A stretch of 26,519 nt of DNA from contig JAZKEJ010000143.1 in the NCBI GenBank assembly GCA_040387095.1, positions 1 to 26,519 of the forward strand, in the 5' to 3' direction. The first letter of the stretch is position 1, and every line of letters starts with the position of its first letter. This DNA comes from Methylotenera_A sp040387095. Its GTDB lineage: Bacteria > Pseudomonadota > Gammaproteobacteria > Burkholderiales > Methylophilaceae. The notes beneath the pieces were generated by a model. That model was not told the DNA's origin. It saw only the letters and a program-made list of their open reading frames with translations, and made no database searches. Of the stretch, positions 7,775-15,581 are shown piece after piece. Made by a program: the position numbers and the translations under genes.

Positions 7775-9905
7775 TATGGACAGACTAGACATCAATAATT
7801 TAGGTATCAAATCCAGGGTGATTCTACTAGGAACCATTCCTGCATTGTTATTTGCGATTATTTTGGCTGGTTATGCCATTTCCAATGTCTTTGGCATATT
7901 AAATCAATCGTTAATTGATCGGGGCCGCATTATCGCAGCACAATTGGCGCCAGCGGCCGAATACGGCGTGATTTCTGGTAACAGTCAAATTTTACAGAAA
8001 TTAGTACAACAAGCACTTTCCAATGAGCAGGAAGTCAGAACAGTGCTGGTAGTCGATAATAAAGGTTTGATTTTAGCATTGAGTGGCAGACCACTTACAA
8101 AGGATCTAATTGATCGCATCAAAAAAGATAATTTAAAAGAATTTAAGCAGAAAAATGGCATTATTTTTACTTCGCCGATTTACCGTAGCTTGGTTGAAAT
8201 TGAAGACTTTACCAGTGGACTCGATGCCGATTCAGCAGAAAAATCTGAAGTTAATCAGCAGGAAATAGGCCACGTTTACGTCGATTTAAGCAACCAAACA
8301 TTACAAAACCTAAAGCTGGGTTTAATCACTAAAATCCTGTTAATTGGTTTATTCGGCTTAATCATCAGCGCATTAATCGCATGGCGGATTGGCCGCAACA
8401 TTACCAAGCCTATTCAAGAAATCGCGCTGGCAGTAAATAGGGTAAGTGAAGGCGTTTTTGTGCAGACCATCACTGAAAATTCCAGCGGAGAATTAAAAAC
8501 TTTGCAAAAAGGATTTAATTCCATGTCTTTTAGCTTAAAACAGGCTTACGAAAGCATGCAGGATAAAATCAATGACGCAACTAGTATGTTGCGCTATCAG
8601 GCACAGCACGATGATTTAACTGGTTTGGTGAATCGGCGAGAATTTGAAGTCAGGCTAGAGCGTAGCTTGAAAAGCGTGCATGAGTCGGGCGCTCAGCATG
8701 TATTCTGCTATATGGATTTGGATCAGTTTAAACTGGTGAATGATACCTGCGGCCACGCTGCGGGGGATGAACTGTTAAGACAAATCAGTGTGTTGTTAGC
8801 AAACAGAATGCGTGACCGAGATACTTTGGCCCGTTTGGGTGGCGATGAATTTGGTTTGCTGCTCGAAAACTGCAGCCTGTCTGATGCCAGCCAGATTACT
8901 AATACTTTATTAAAAATTGTGCATGATTATCGTTATATGCATGACGATAAAATTTTCAATATTGGCGTCAGTATCGGCATGGTTGTGGTCAATAAAAGCT
9001 TTACAAGTGTGAGTGAGATTATTCATGCGGCTGACTCTGCTTGTTACTCGGCCAAAAAAGCCGGACGCAATCAAAGTTTCTTGTTTAGCGCAGGCGATTT
9101 AGAAGTCACACAAAGGCGCAGTCAAGTAGAAGCTATTTTGGATATTACTGATGAAATTGACGATGAGCAGTTTATGCTGTTTTGCCAGCCAATTGTTCCG
9201 CTTTCATCTAATGTTCCAGCACAACATCATTATGAAATACTCATCAGAAAAATAAGTTTAGATGGCAAACTGATGTTGCCAACTTCATTTATTCCGTCCG
9301 CAGAGCGCTACCATTTAATGCCTAATATTGATCGCTGGGTCATAAAAAATACTTTTTCCGCATATCGTGAAATGCTGGATAGAAGCGATGAAAAATGTAA
9401 TTATGTTTTTTCAATTAACCTGTCTGGCACATCATTAGGCGATAAAAGTTTGCTGGGTTTTATTCGCGAACAATTCGTGGTTTATGCCATCCCGCCCACC
9501 TCTATTTGTTTTGAAATCACCGAAACTTCTGCGATTGTGAATCTTAAAAATACCATTCAATTATTTACCGCACTTAGAAAATTGGGTTGTAGTTTTGCCT
9601 TAGATGACTTTGGTAGCGGCATGTCTTCCTTTACCTATCTAAAAAACTTTGAAGTCGATTATTTAAAAATTGATGGTGCTTTTGTAAAAGAAATGCACAT
9701 TAACAAGATTGACCATGCGATGGTGCGCTCAATCCACAGCGTGGCAGAAGCGATGAATATTAAAACAGTGGCTGAATTCGTTGAAAATGAAGCAATTTTG
9801 AAAGAATTAAAAGCCATCGGTGTGCATTATGGACAAGGCATGCATCTTGGTTCGCCAGTCGCGATTAAAAAATTAATTGAGAATTTTTCGCAATTAAATA
9901 CATAA
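7764..9905 (+). CDS. Membrane GGDEF-EAL c-di-GMP enzyme with periplasmic sensor and HAMP
   Basis: The 713-residue product has TM1 at about 18-42, a periplasmic domain at about 43-185, TM2 at about 186-209 and HAMP at about 210-265. A GGDEF domain (about 275-440) and an EAL domain (about 465-705) follow. The periplasmic part (RGRIIAAQLAPAAEYGVISG) resembles the BarA-type DUF2222 sensor region. The diguanylate cyclase motif GGDEF (359-363) is intact and has an RDRD inhibitory site (350-353) five residues before it. The phosphodiesterase signature reads EIL (491-493), keeping the catalytic Glu. N552, E584, D614-D615, K635, E671 and Q691 are also present, so both activities look possible. It overlaps the binding-protein gene by 11 bases, so the two are coupled and the binding protein is a likely partner of the periplasmic domain. 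Confidence 0.92.
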   Translation: MKIDMDRLDINNLGIKSRVILLGTIPALLFAIILAGYAISNVFGILNQSLIDRGRIIAAQLAPAAEYGVISGNSQILQKLVQQALSNEQEVRTVLVVDNKGLILALSGRPLTKDLIDRIKKDNLKEFKQKNGIIFTSPIYRSLVEIEDFTSGLDADSAEKSEVNQQEIGHVYVDLSNQTLQNLKLGLITKILLIGLFGLIISALIAWRIGRNITKPIQEIALAVNRVSEGVFVQTITENSSGELKTLQKGFNSMSFSLKQAYESMQDKINDATSMLRYQAQHDDLTGLVNRREFEVRLERSLKSVHESGAQHVFCYMDLDQFKLVNDTCGHAAGDELLRQISVLLANRMRDRDTLARLGGDEFGLLLENCSLSDASQITNTLLKIVHDYRYMHDDKIFNIGVSIGMVVVNKSFTSVSEIIHAADSACYSAKKAGRNQSFLFSAGDLEVTQRRSQVEAILDITDEIDDEQFMLFCQPIVPLSSNVPAQHHYEILIRKISLDGKLMLPTSFIPSAERYHLMPNIDRWVIKNTFSAYREMLDRSDEKCNYVFSINLSGTSLGDKSLLGFIREQFVVYAIPPTSICFEITETSAIVNLKNTIQLFTALRKLGCSFALDDFGSGMSSFTYLKNFEVDYLKIDGAFVKEMHINKIDHAMVRSIHSVAEAMNIKTVAEFVENEAILKELKAIGVHYGQGMHLGSPVAIKKLIENFSQLNT

Positions 9906-9940
9906 TAGAGTGTTTTAACGTTTCGTAAGCTTTAAATCCC

Positions 9941-10978
9941 ATGATTGAAACAGATCGCTTGATTGCACCTGCCGCAGCCAGCCCGCAAGAAGAGGCGATT
10001 GAGCGCGCGCTTCGCCCAAAGGTCTTAGATGAATACGTCGGTCAAGAAAAAGCGCGAGGCCAGCTAGAAATTTTTATAAATGCCGCGCGCGCGCGTAGCG
10101 AAGCCTTGGATCATGTATTATTATTTGGTCCACCAGGCTTAGGCAAAACCACTTTAGCGCATATTATTGCCCGCGAAATGGGGGTTAACTTGCGTCAAAC
10201 TTCAGGCCCGGTTTTAGAGCGTGCGGGCGATTTAGCTGCGTTACTCACTAATTTAGAACCCAATGATGTTTTATTTATTGATGAAATTCATCGCTTAAGT
10301 CCCGTGGTAGAAGAAATTTTATATCCAGCGATGGAAGATTATCGACTGGATATAATGATTGGCGAAGGCCCAGCCGCACGCTCAGTTAGGTTGGATCTAC
10401 CGCCGTTTACTTTAGTCGGCGCAACTACCCGCGCGGGTATGTTAACTAATCCCTTGCGTGACCGTTTTGGAATTGTATCGCGCTTGGAGTTTTATACCGC
10501 GGAAGAATTAGGTCGCATCGTGCATCGCAGTGCAGGTTTGTTGGAAGTGCAAATCACCGCGACTGGTGCATTTGAAGTGGCCAAACGCTCGCGCGGCACA
10601 CCGCGTATTGCTAACCGATTATTGCGACGTGTGCGCGATTATGCGCAAGTGAAAGCCGACGGCATTGTCAGTTCAGAAGTGGCAGATGCCGCGCTGAAAA
10701 TGCTGGATGTGGATAGTTTGGGTTTTGATGTTATGGATAGAAAATTACTACAGGCTGTGCTGGAAAAATTTGGCGGTGGACCTGTTGGTTTAGATAATTT
10801 AGCCGCGGCGATTGGTGAAGAACGCGATACCATTGAAGATGTGCTAGAGCCATATCTCATTCAGCAGGGTTATTTAATGCGCACGCCGCGCGGTCGTATG
10901 GCGACCAGTTTGTCGTATCAACATTTTGGCTTGGATGTGCCAAAAACATTGGCAACAGGTGAAGCGTGGCAGCAGTAA
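9941..10978 (+). CDS. ruvB: Holliday junction branch migration ATPase RuvB
   Basis: RuvB is the hexameric AAA+ motor that drives branch migration with RuvA. The 345-residue protein has Walker A GPPGLGKT (63-70), Walker B VLFIDEIH (110-117), sensor 1 LVGATTRAG (158-166), the arginine region PLRDRFG (171-177) and a C-terminal winged helix (about 265-335, with the motif RTPRGRMAT). It starts at ATG 9941 with no strong ribosome site, 35 bases after the GGDEF-EAL gene. The usual ruvA neighbour is 6.4 kb upstream, with four unrelated genes between. Downstream it overlaps ybgC by 13 bases, so it may be transcribed together with the Tol-Pal genes. Confidence 0.97.
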   Translation: MIETDRLIAPAAASPQEEAIERALRPKVLDEYVGQEKARGQLEIFINAARARSEALDHVLLFGPPGLGKTTLAHIIAREMGVNLRQTSGPVLERAGDLAALLTNLEPNDVLFIDEIHRLSPVVEEILYPAMEDYRLDIMIGEGPAARSVRLDLPPFTLVGATTRAGMLTNPLRDRFGIVSRLEFYTAEELGRIVHRSAGLLEVQITATGAFEVAKRSRGTPRIANRLLRRVRDYAQVKADGIVSSEVADAALKMLDVDSLGFDVMDRKLLQAVLEKFGGGPVGLDNLAAAIGEERDTIEDVLEPYLIQQGYLMRTPRGRMATSLSYQHFGLDVPKTLATGEAWQQ

Positions 10979-11433
10979 AAGGGCAATCAAAAAAACAGTT
11001 TGACTGGCAAGTGCGCGTATATTATGAAGATACAGATAGCGGCGGCGTGGTTTACCATAGCAACTATTTAAAATACATGGAACGCGCGCGCACCGAATGG
11101 TTGCGCCATTTAGGATTTGAGCAGACTGATTTAAAAGATACATTAAACTCGCTTTTTTTCGTGCATAGCATGCAAATTGCCTTTAAAAAACCTGCAAAAT
11201 TTAACGACTTATTGACGGTTACAAGCGAATTAACCACAATAGGTTTTGGTAGCTTTGTATTTTTACAAAAAATTCATTTAAATGCGCAAACGCTAATCGA
11301 AGCCAATATAAAAATAGCGTGTGTCGATGCATTGACCTTTAAACCCAGCAAAATTCCCAATCAACTTAAATTAAATCTGCAGCAATTATCAAGCGGCGTT
11401 ACCGAATGCAGTGACCAAATGGAGCAAGTATGA
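10966..11433 (+). CDS. ybgC: Tol-Pal-associated acyl-CoA thioesterase YbgC
   Basis: This is a 155-residue hotdog-fold thioesterase. The signature YYEDTDSGGVVYHSNYLKYM (about residues 19-38) contains the conserved Asp of the 4-hydroxybenzoyl-CoA thioesterase class, followed by ERARTEWLR. Family members hydrolyse acyl-CoA or acyl-ACP and are encoded at the head of tol-pal operons, probably with a role in phospholipid metabolism at the envelope. The GTG start at 10966 lies inside the end of ruvB and is supported by an AGGTGA ribosome site at 10956-10961. The stop overlaps the tolQ start (ATGA, 11430-11433). The first 12 residues are a polar extension; the catalytic domain is of normal length. 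Confidence 0.93.
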   Translation: MAAVKGQSKKQFDWQVRVYYEDTDSGGVVYHSNYLKYMERARTEWLRHLGFEQTDLKDTLNSLFFVHSMQIAFKKPAKFNDLLTVTSELTTIGFGSFVFLQKIHLNAQTLIEANIKIACVDALTFKPSKIPNQLKLNLQQLSSGVTECSDQMEQV

Positions 11434-12104
11434 GCGTAGCAAATGACATGTCTTTATTAACCTTAATCTCAGGCGCCAGCTTGCCGGTACAGCTAGTGAT
11501 GCTGATATTGCTGATTACTTCATTATTTTCATGGTGGTATATTTTTATTAAGGTAGCCACCATTAAACGCGCCGAAACGGAATCGGAAGAGTTTGAAAAC
11601 AAATTTTGGTCTGGTGGCGATTTAAATAAATTGTACGAAGGTATCACTGCCGGACGTCGCAAACCACAAGGCATGGCGAGTATTTTTGAGGCAGGATTCA
11701 AAGAATTTATTCGCCATAAACAGCAAGGAAAAATGGAGATATCTGACGTGATGGAAGGTTCTCGCCGCGCCATGCGCGCTGCTTATAATCGTGAACTGGA
11801 TGATCTGGACGCGCATCTGCCATTTCTGGCATCGGTAGGCTCAGTCAGTCCATACATCGGTCTGTTTGGTACGGTATGGGGCATTATGAATTCTTTTAGG
11901 GGCTTGTCCAGTGTGGCACAGGCAACTTTAAGTCAGGTTGCGCCTGGTATTGCAGAAGCGTTGATTGCTACGGCGATTGGCTTGTTTGCGGCGATTCCAG
12001 CGGTAATTGCCTATAACCGTTTTGCTTCTAGTGTAGACCGATTATCGGTGCGATATGAAAGTTTTATGGAAGAATTTACCAACATCTTGCAACGCAAGTC
12101 ATAG
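11430..12104 (+). CDS. tolQ: Tol-Pal system inner-membrane protein TolQ
   Basis: TolQ is the ExbB/MotA-like channel subunit that, with TolR, uses the proton gradient to energise TolA. The 224-residue product has three membrane segments (about residues 15-38, 135-155 and 168-190) and the family motifs LPFLASVGSVSPYIGLFGTVWGIM and IAEALIATAIGLFAAIPAVIAYN. The large cytoplasmic loop between TM1 and TM2 is present. ATG 11430 overlaps the ybgC stop by four bases and is preceded by a GGAG site at 11420-11423. Placement between ybgC and tolR is the standard order. Confidence 0.97.
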   Translation: MSVANDMSLLTLISGASLPVQLVMLILLITSLFSWWYIFIKVATIKRAETESEEFENKFWSGGDLNKLYEGITAGRRKPQGMASIFEAGFKEFIRHKQQGKMEISDVMEGSRRAMRAAYNRELDDLDAHLPFLASVGSVSPYIGLFGTVWGIMNSFRGLSSVAQATLSQVAPGIAEALIATAIGLFAAIPAVIAYNRFASSVDRLSVRYESFMEEFTNILQRKS

Positions 12105-12119
12105 CGTTAGGAAATTAAA

Positions 12120-12509
12120 ATGCGAACTCGTAAACGCCGCATGATGAATCAAATCAACGTTGTGCCTTATATTGACGTTACCTTGGTGTTGCTCGTCATC
12201 TTTATGGTAACAGCGCCGATGACCAACCCGGGTGTAGTTGATTTGCCCAAAGTAGGCCAAGCTTTAAAGCAAACTGGGGCGCCAGTTGTTGTCAGTATTA
12301 AAAAAGATGGAATGGCTGAAATTGACGGCAAAAAGTTGCAACGAGATGAATTGCTGTATGAGATTAAAAAACAGCTTGCAAGTAAAGAGCGCGCAGTCGT
12401 TGTAGCGGCGGACGAAAAAACTCAATACGGAAAGGTAATTGAAATAATGGATCTATTGAAGCAAGCTAAAGTAGATAAAGTCGGCCTGCTATTCAAGCCA
12501 GCCCCATAA
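12120..12509 (+). CDS. tolR: Tol-Pal system protein TolR
   Basis: TolR is the ExbD-like partner of TolQ. The 129-residue protein has a short basic cytoplasmic tail and one membrane helix, NVVPYIDVTLVLLVIFMVTA (about 13-32). The helix holds the essential proton-path Asp (D19). A periplasmic domain follows, ending in the usual VDKVGLLF motif. A TTAGGA ribosome site at 12106-12112 precedes the ATG. It follows tolQ by 15 bases and sits 94 bases before tolA; that gap holds no clear terminator or promoter. Confidence 0.96.
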   Translation: MRTRKRRMMNQINVVPYIDVTLVLLVIFMVTAPMTNPGVVDLPKVGQALKQTGAPVVVSIKKDGMAEIDGKKLQRDELLYEIKKQLASKERAVVVAADEKTQYGKVIEIMDLLKQAKVDKVGLLFKPAP

Positions 12510-12603
12510 GGATGGAAATAGAATTATTTACGTATCAATTAATCTATCAAGTAATCATGCACTAATCGCTTATGCGAATTGTTAATTTCAAAGTAACCAT
12601 CAA

Positions 12604-13446
12604 ATGTTAAGACGCCACGAAAATAAAGACTCATGGAAAGCAGGTGCGCTGGCGATTGCCGTGCATGTATTCTTGCTGGGCGCAATGTTGGTATCATTTA
12701 ACTGGAAAGCCGCACATCCAGTTTTGAACGTGACAGAAGTTGAGCTTTGGGACAAGTTGCCTAATGCCAAACCTGTGATTCAACAACCACCTAAACCAGA
12801 GCCAAAACCGATTGTTGAAGAAAAGCCAGAGCCCAAGCCTGAAATTAAACCAGAGCCCAAACCAATCGTAGAAGAGAAACCAAAACCGGAAGAGCCCAAA
12901 GTAGATATTGCGCTCGAGAAGAAAAAACAAGAGCTGAAGCAGAAAGAATTAGTAGAAAAACAAAAAAAAATAGATGAACAGCGTAAAAAAGAGGTGCTGG
13001 AGAAACTGCAAAAAGAAGCGCGTGAGGATGAATTGCGCGAGAAAAAAGCCTTAGAGAAAAAACAAGCAGATGCACTGAAAAAAATTCAGGAAGATGCTCT
13101 ATCTGAAGAAAATGCAGCAGAAAATAAACAAACAACTACAGCTAACGCAGCAGCCAGCGCCAGCGTAATTGGAGAATTTACTGATAAAATCAGGTCTAAA
13201 ATTCGCGGTAATGTGAATAAAACTTTATGTGGAGATGGTAACCCAGAGTTGATTTTCGCTATTGGATTGCTACCAACCGGCGAGTTAAGCGGCGCACCTA
13301 GGCTAAAAAAATCCAGCGGCAATAGCGCCTGTGATGATGCTGTAGAGCGTGCTATTGCAGCATCACAGCCATTACCATTACCTTCTGATCCTGCAATTTA
13401 TGCTAAATTTAGAAGCTTAAATTTAACTTTTAAGCCAAACGAATAA
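12604..13446 (+). CDS. tolA: Cell-envelope integrity protein TolA
   Basis: TolA spans the periplasm and links the TolQR motor to TolB/Pal. The 280-residue product has an N-terminal membrane helix (about 12-31) with a His after AIAV that recalls the TolA helix motif. Next comes a proline/lysine/glutamate segment (about 55-100) in which the unit PEPKPIVEEKP occurs twice. Then follow a charged helical stalk (about 103-170) and a C-terminal domain (about 190-278) with Cys209 and Cys243 as a probable disulphide pair and the ending FRSLNLTFKP. The fold order is typical, although the sequence is low-complexity and length-variable between species. The ribosome site is weak. tolB begins 175 bases downstream. 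Confidence 0.94.
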   Translation: MLRRHENKDSWKAGALAIAVHVFLLGAMLVSFNWKAAHPVLNVTEVELWDKLPNAKPVIQQPPKPEPKPIVEEKPEPKPEIKPEPKPIVEEKPKPEEPKVDIALEKKKQELKQKELVEKQKKIDEQRKKEVLEKLQKEAREDELREKKALEKKQADALKKIQEDALSEENAAENKQTTTANAAASASVIGEFTDKIRSKIRGNVNKTLCGDGNPELIFAIGLLPTGELSGAPRLKKSSGNSACDDAVERAIAASQPLPLPSDPAIYAKFRSLNLTFKPNE

Positions 13447-13550
13447 TGCTAAATGAAATGTTTACGATAATAGATTTGAAACAATTTGAATCGTGTAAAT
13501 AAAGCGTAAAAAATGTAACAAAGTGTAAAGTGGGTGGTATCAAAATCTGA

Positions 13551-13581
13551 TTGCAGTAGAATTTGTGAAACTTTTTAAAAT
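13551..13581 (+). promoter_or_regulatory. Candidate promoter for tolB
   Basis: TTGCAG (13551-13556) and TTAAAAT (13575-13581) are spaced by 18-19 bases in the AT-rich 175-bp tolA-tolB gap. The match is moderate. A separate tolB-pal promoter is known in some other bacteria, so an internal start here would not be surprising. Confidence 0.3.
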
Positions 13582-13621
13582 CCCAATAATCAATAGTTGA
13601 AATCAAAATACGATAGGCATA

Positions 13622-14890
13622 ATGAATTTATTAAAAATAATCTCTATTTTCGTCAGTTTTTTTATCGTTTTCAACGCGCATGCAGAGCTTGATATAGAAA
13701 TTAGCGGCGGCGGAGCACAGCAAATTCCTATTGCTATCACACCCTTTAGCGGCGCCAACTCAAAAGATAATATCAGCGAAATCATTTCAGCCGACTTAAA
13801 ACGTAGTGGCTTGTTTCGAGTGCTGGAAACGCGTGGTATGGCTAATCTGCCAACAACGCCGGCACAAATTAAATATGCTGAGTGGACCGCGTTGCAAGCC
13901 CAAGCCTTAACGGTCGGGCAAGTTGAAAGTATTGCGGGCGGTAAGTTAAAAGTCAGCTTTCAGCTGATGGATGCATTAAAACAAACGCAACTTGCTGGCA
14001 TGGATTATCAGATATCACCTAACCAAGTGCGTTCTACTGCCCATAAGATTGCAGATGTTATTTACCAGAAATTAACAGGTGAATCAGGCATATTTGCTAG
14101 TCGTATTGCTTATATTACGAAAAAGGGCAAACGCTACGTACTGCAAGTTGCCGATGCTGACGGTTTTAATCCGCAAACAGTGGTTTCATCCAACGAGCCG
14201 ATCATTTCACCTTCCTGGTCGCCAGACGGTACAAAATTGGCTTACGTTTCGTTTGAAAAGAAAAAACCTATTGTATACGTACAGTCATTAAGCAGCGGCA
14301 GTCGCCAAGTTCTGGCTAATTATAAAGGCAATAACAGTGCGCCAGCTTGGTCTCCGGATGGCAGTAAACTAGCCATTGTGCTAACTTATGGCGCAAATTC
14401 GCAGGTTTATACGATTAATGTCGGTGGCGGTGGTTTGAAACAAATTACTAAAAGTAATGCAATCGATACTGAGCCAGTGTTTTCACCAGATGGCAATTCG
14501 ATTTATTTCAGTTCGGATCGTGGCGGCAAACCACAAATATACAAAGTATCTTCTGATGGCGGTTCTCCAACACGAGTGACCTTTGAAGGTGCTTTTAACG
14601 TTTCGCCCAAGCTCTCGCCAGATGGTAAGTCGTTAGCTTATATTCGGAATGATGGCGGCAAGTTCAGAGTGGCCTTACAGGATCTAGCCACTGGGCAAGT
14701 GCAATTACTAAGCGAGGGAAGCCAAGATGAATCGCCTAGCTTTGCGCCAAATGGACGCGTAATCTTATATGCGACTAAAGTGAGGGGACGTGGAGCGTTG
14801 GCTGCAGTGTCGTCAGATGGCAAAGTGCGTCAACGCTTAAACGACGCCACAGGCGATGTGCGTGAACCAGCTTGGGGTCCGCTGAATTAA
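13622..14890 (+). CDS. tolB: Tol-Pal system beta-propeller protein TolB
   Basis: TolB is the periplasmic partner that binds Pal through its beta-propeller. The 422-residue product has a signal peptide ending FNAHA (cleavage before ELDIEISGG). The N-terminal domain (about 25-155) contains LRVLETRGM-like and QVESIAGGKLKVSFQLMD stretches. Propeller repeats then occur with the PD40 pattern SPSWSPDGTKLAY, SAPAWSPDGSKLAI, EPVFSPDGNSIYF, SPKLSPDGKSLAY and SPSFAPNGRVILY. The ending REPAWGPLN is typical. The ATG has a GATAGG site at 13611-13616. It is followed by a weak hairpin and pal. Confidence 0.97.
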   Translation: MNLLKIISIFVSFFIVFNAHAELDIEISGGGAQQIPIAITPFSGANSKDNISEIISADLKRSGLFRVLETRGMANLPTTPAQIKYAEWTALQAQALTVGQVESIAGGKLKVSFQLMDALKQTQLAGMDYQISPNQVRSTAHKIADVIYQKLTGESGIFASRIAYITKKGKRYVLQVADADGFNPQTVVSSNEPIISPSWSPDGTKLAYVSFEKKKPIVYVQSLSSGSRQVLANYKGNNSAPAWSPDGSKLAIVLTYGANSQVYTINVGGGGLKQITKSNAIDTEPVFSPDGNSIYFSSDRGGKPQIYKVSSDGGSPTRVTFEGAFNVSPKLSPDGKSLAYIRNDGGKFRVALQDLATGQVQLLSEGSQDESPSFAPNGRVILYATKVRGRGALAAVSSDGKVRQRLNDATGDVREPAWGPLN

Positions 14891-14906
14891 TCTTAAATGA
14901 AGAGAG

Positions 14907-14930
14907 TTGGTATGGATAGTGCCAATTTTT
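14907..14930 (+). terminator. Weak hairpin between tolB and pal
   Basis: A 6-bp stem (TTGGTA 14907-14912 with TGCCAA 14920-14925, one G-U pair, 7-base loop) is followed by five T. It is too weak for a firm terminator and may attenuate read-through or protect mRNA ends between tolB and the much more abundant pal product. Confidence 0.35.
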
Positions 14931-15009
14931 GAACATTTGTACTAAACTTAAATTGTTAGCTTTATTTAATTAACCACACCCAATTTGGGTAATAAAACGG
15001 GAGAGTAAT

Positions 15010-15576
15010 ATGTATAAAACATCCACAATTAACACTAAATTAGCCATGGCTTTAGGCGTAGCTGTGCTATTAGTTGCTTGCAAAAGCACGCCAATCGCAC
15101 CAGCAAAAGTAGAAGATAAAAGCACCGGTTCATCACAAACAGGTGCAAATGATTCTGGTGCTGATACCAGTGGCGTGAAAGAAGTAGTGATTGATAGCAA
15201 CGCAAACAGTGGCAATAGTGCATTGCGCGACCCAAACAGTATTCTATCAAAACGCAACATTTATTTTGATTATGATAGTGATGTAGTTAAAGCGGAATAT
15301 CGTCCTATTCTTGAAGCACATGCTAAATATTTGCTGGCAAACACTGACGCAAAAATGATTTTGCAAGGCAACACGGATGAGCGCGGTACACGTGAATATA
15401 ACTTGTCATTGGGTCAACGTCGTTCAGTAGCCGTTAAAAAATCGCTTAATTTATTGGGCGTGCAGGATAAACAAATCGAAACAGTCAGTTACGGCGAGGA
15501 AAGAGCAACGCAAAATTGTACTGGTGAAGCTTGCGACAAAGATCGCCGCGTTGACATCGTGCACGATGGCGAGTAA
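15010..15576 (+). CDS. pal: Peptidoglycan-associated lipoprotein Pal
   Basis: Pal anchors the outer membrane to peptidoglycan and is recycled by Tol. The 188-residue product has a signal peptide with lipobox LLVAC (Cys24), a Ser/Gly/Asn-rich linker (about 30-75) and an OmpA-like domain (about 82-186). That domain holds the peptidoglycan-binding motif NTDERGTREYNLSLGQRRS and the late motif DKDRRVDIVH. Two cysteines near the end (NCTGEACDKD) may form a disulphide; this CTGE/AC loop is common in betaproteobacterial Pal. A strong GGGAGA ribosome site (14999-15004) marks ATG 15010. Confidence 0.97.
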   Translation: MYKTSTINTKLAMALGVAVLLVACKSTPIAPAKVEDKSTGSSQTGANDSGADTSGVKEVVIDSNANSGNSALRDPNSILSKRNIYFDYDSDVVKAEYRPILEAHAKYLLANTDAKMILQGNTDERGTREYNLSLGQRRSVAVKKSLNLLGVQDKQIETVSYGEERATQNCTGEACDKDRRVDIVHDGE

Positions 15577-15581
15577 GAAAA

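Noticed and set aside
12694..13135. Antisense frames over tolA rich in Phe, Leu and Trp
   Set aside because: Direct reverse reading of Lys/Glu/Pro codons in the TolA linker and stalk; no start or ribosome site of merit.
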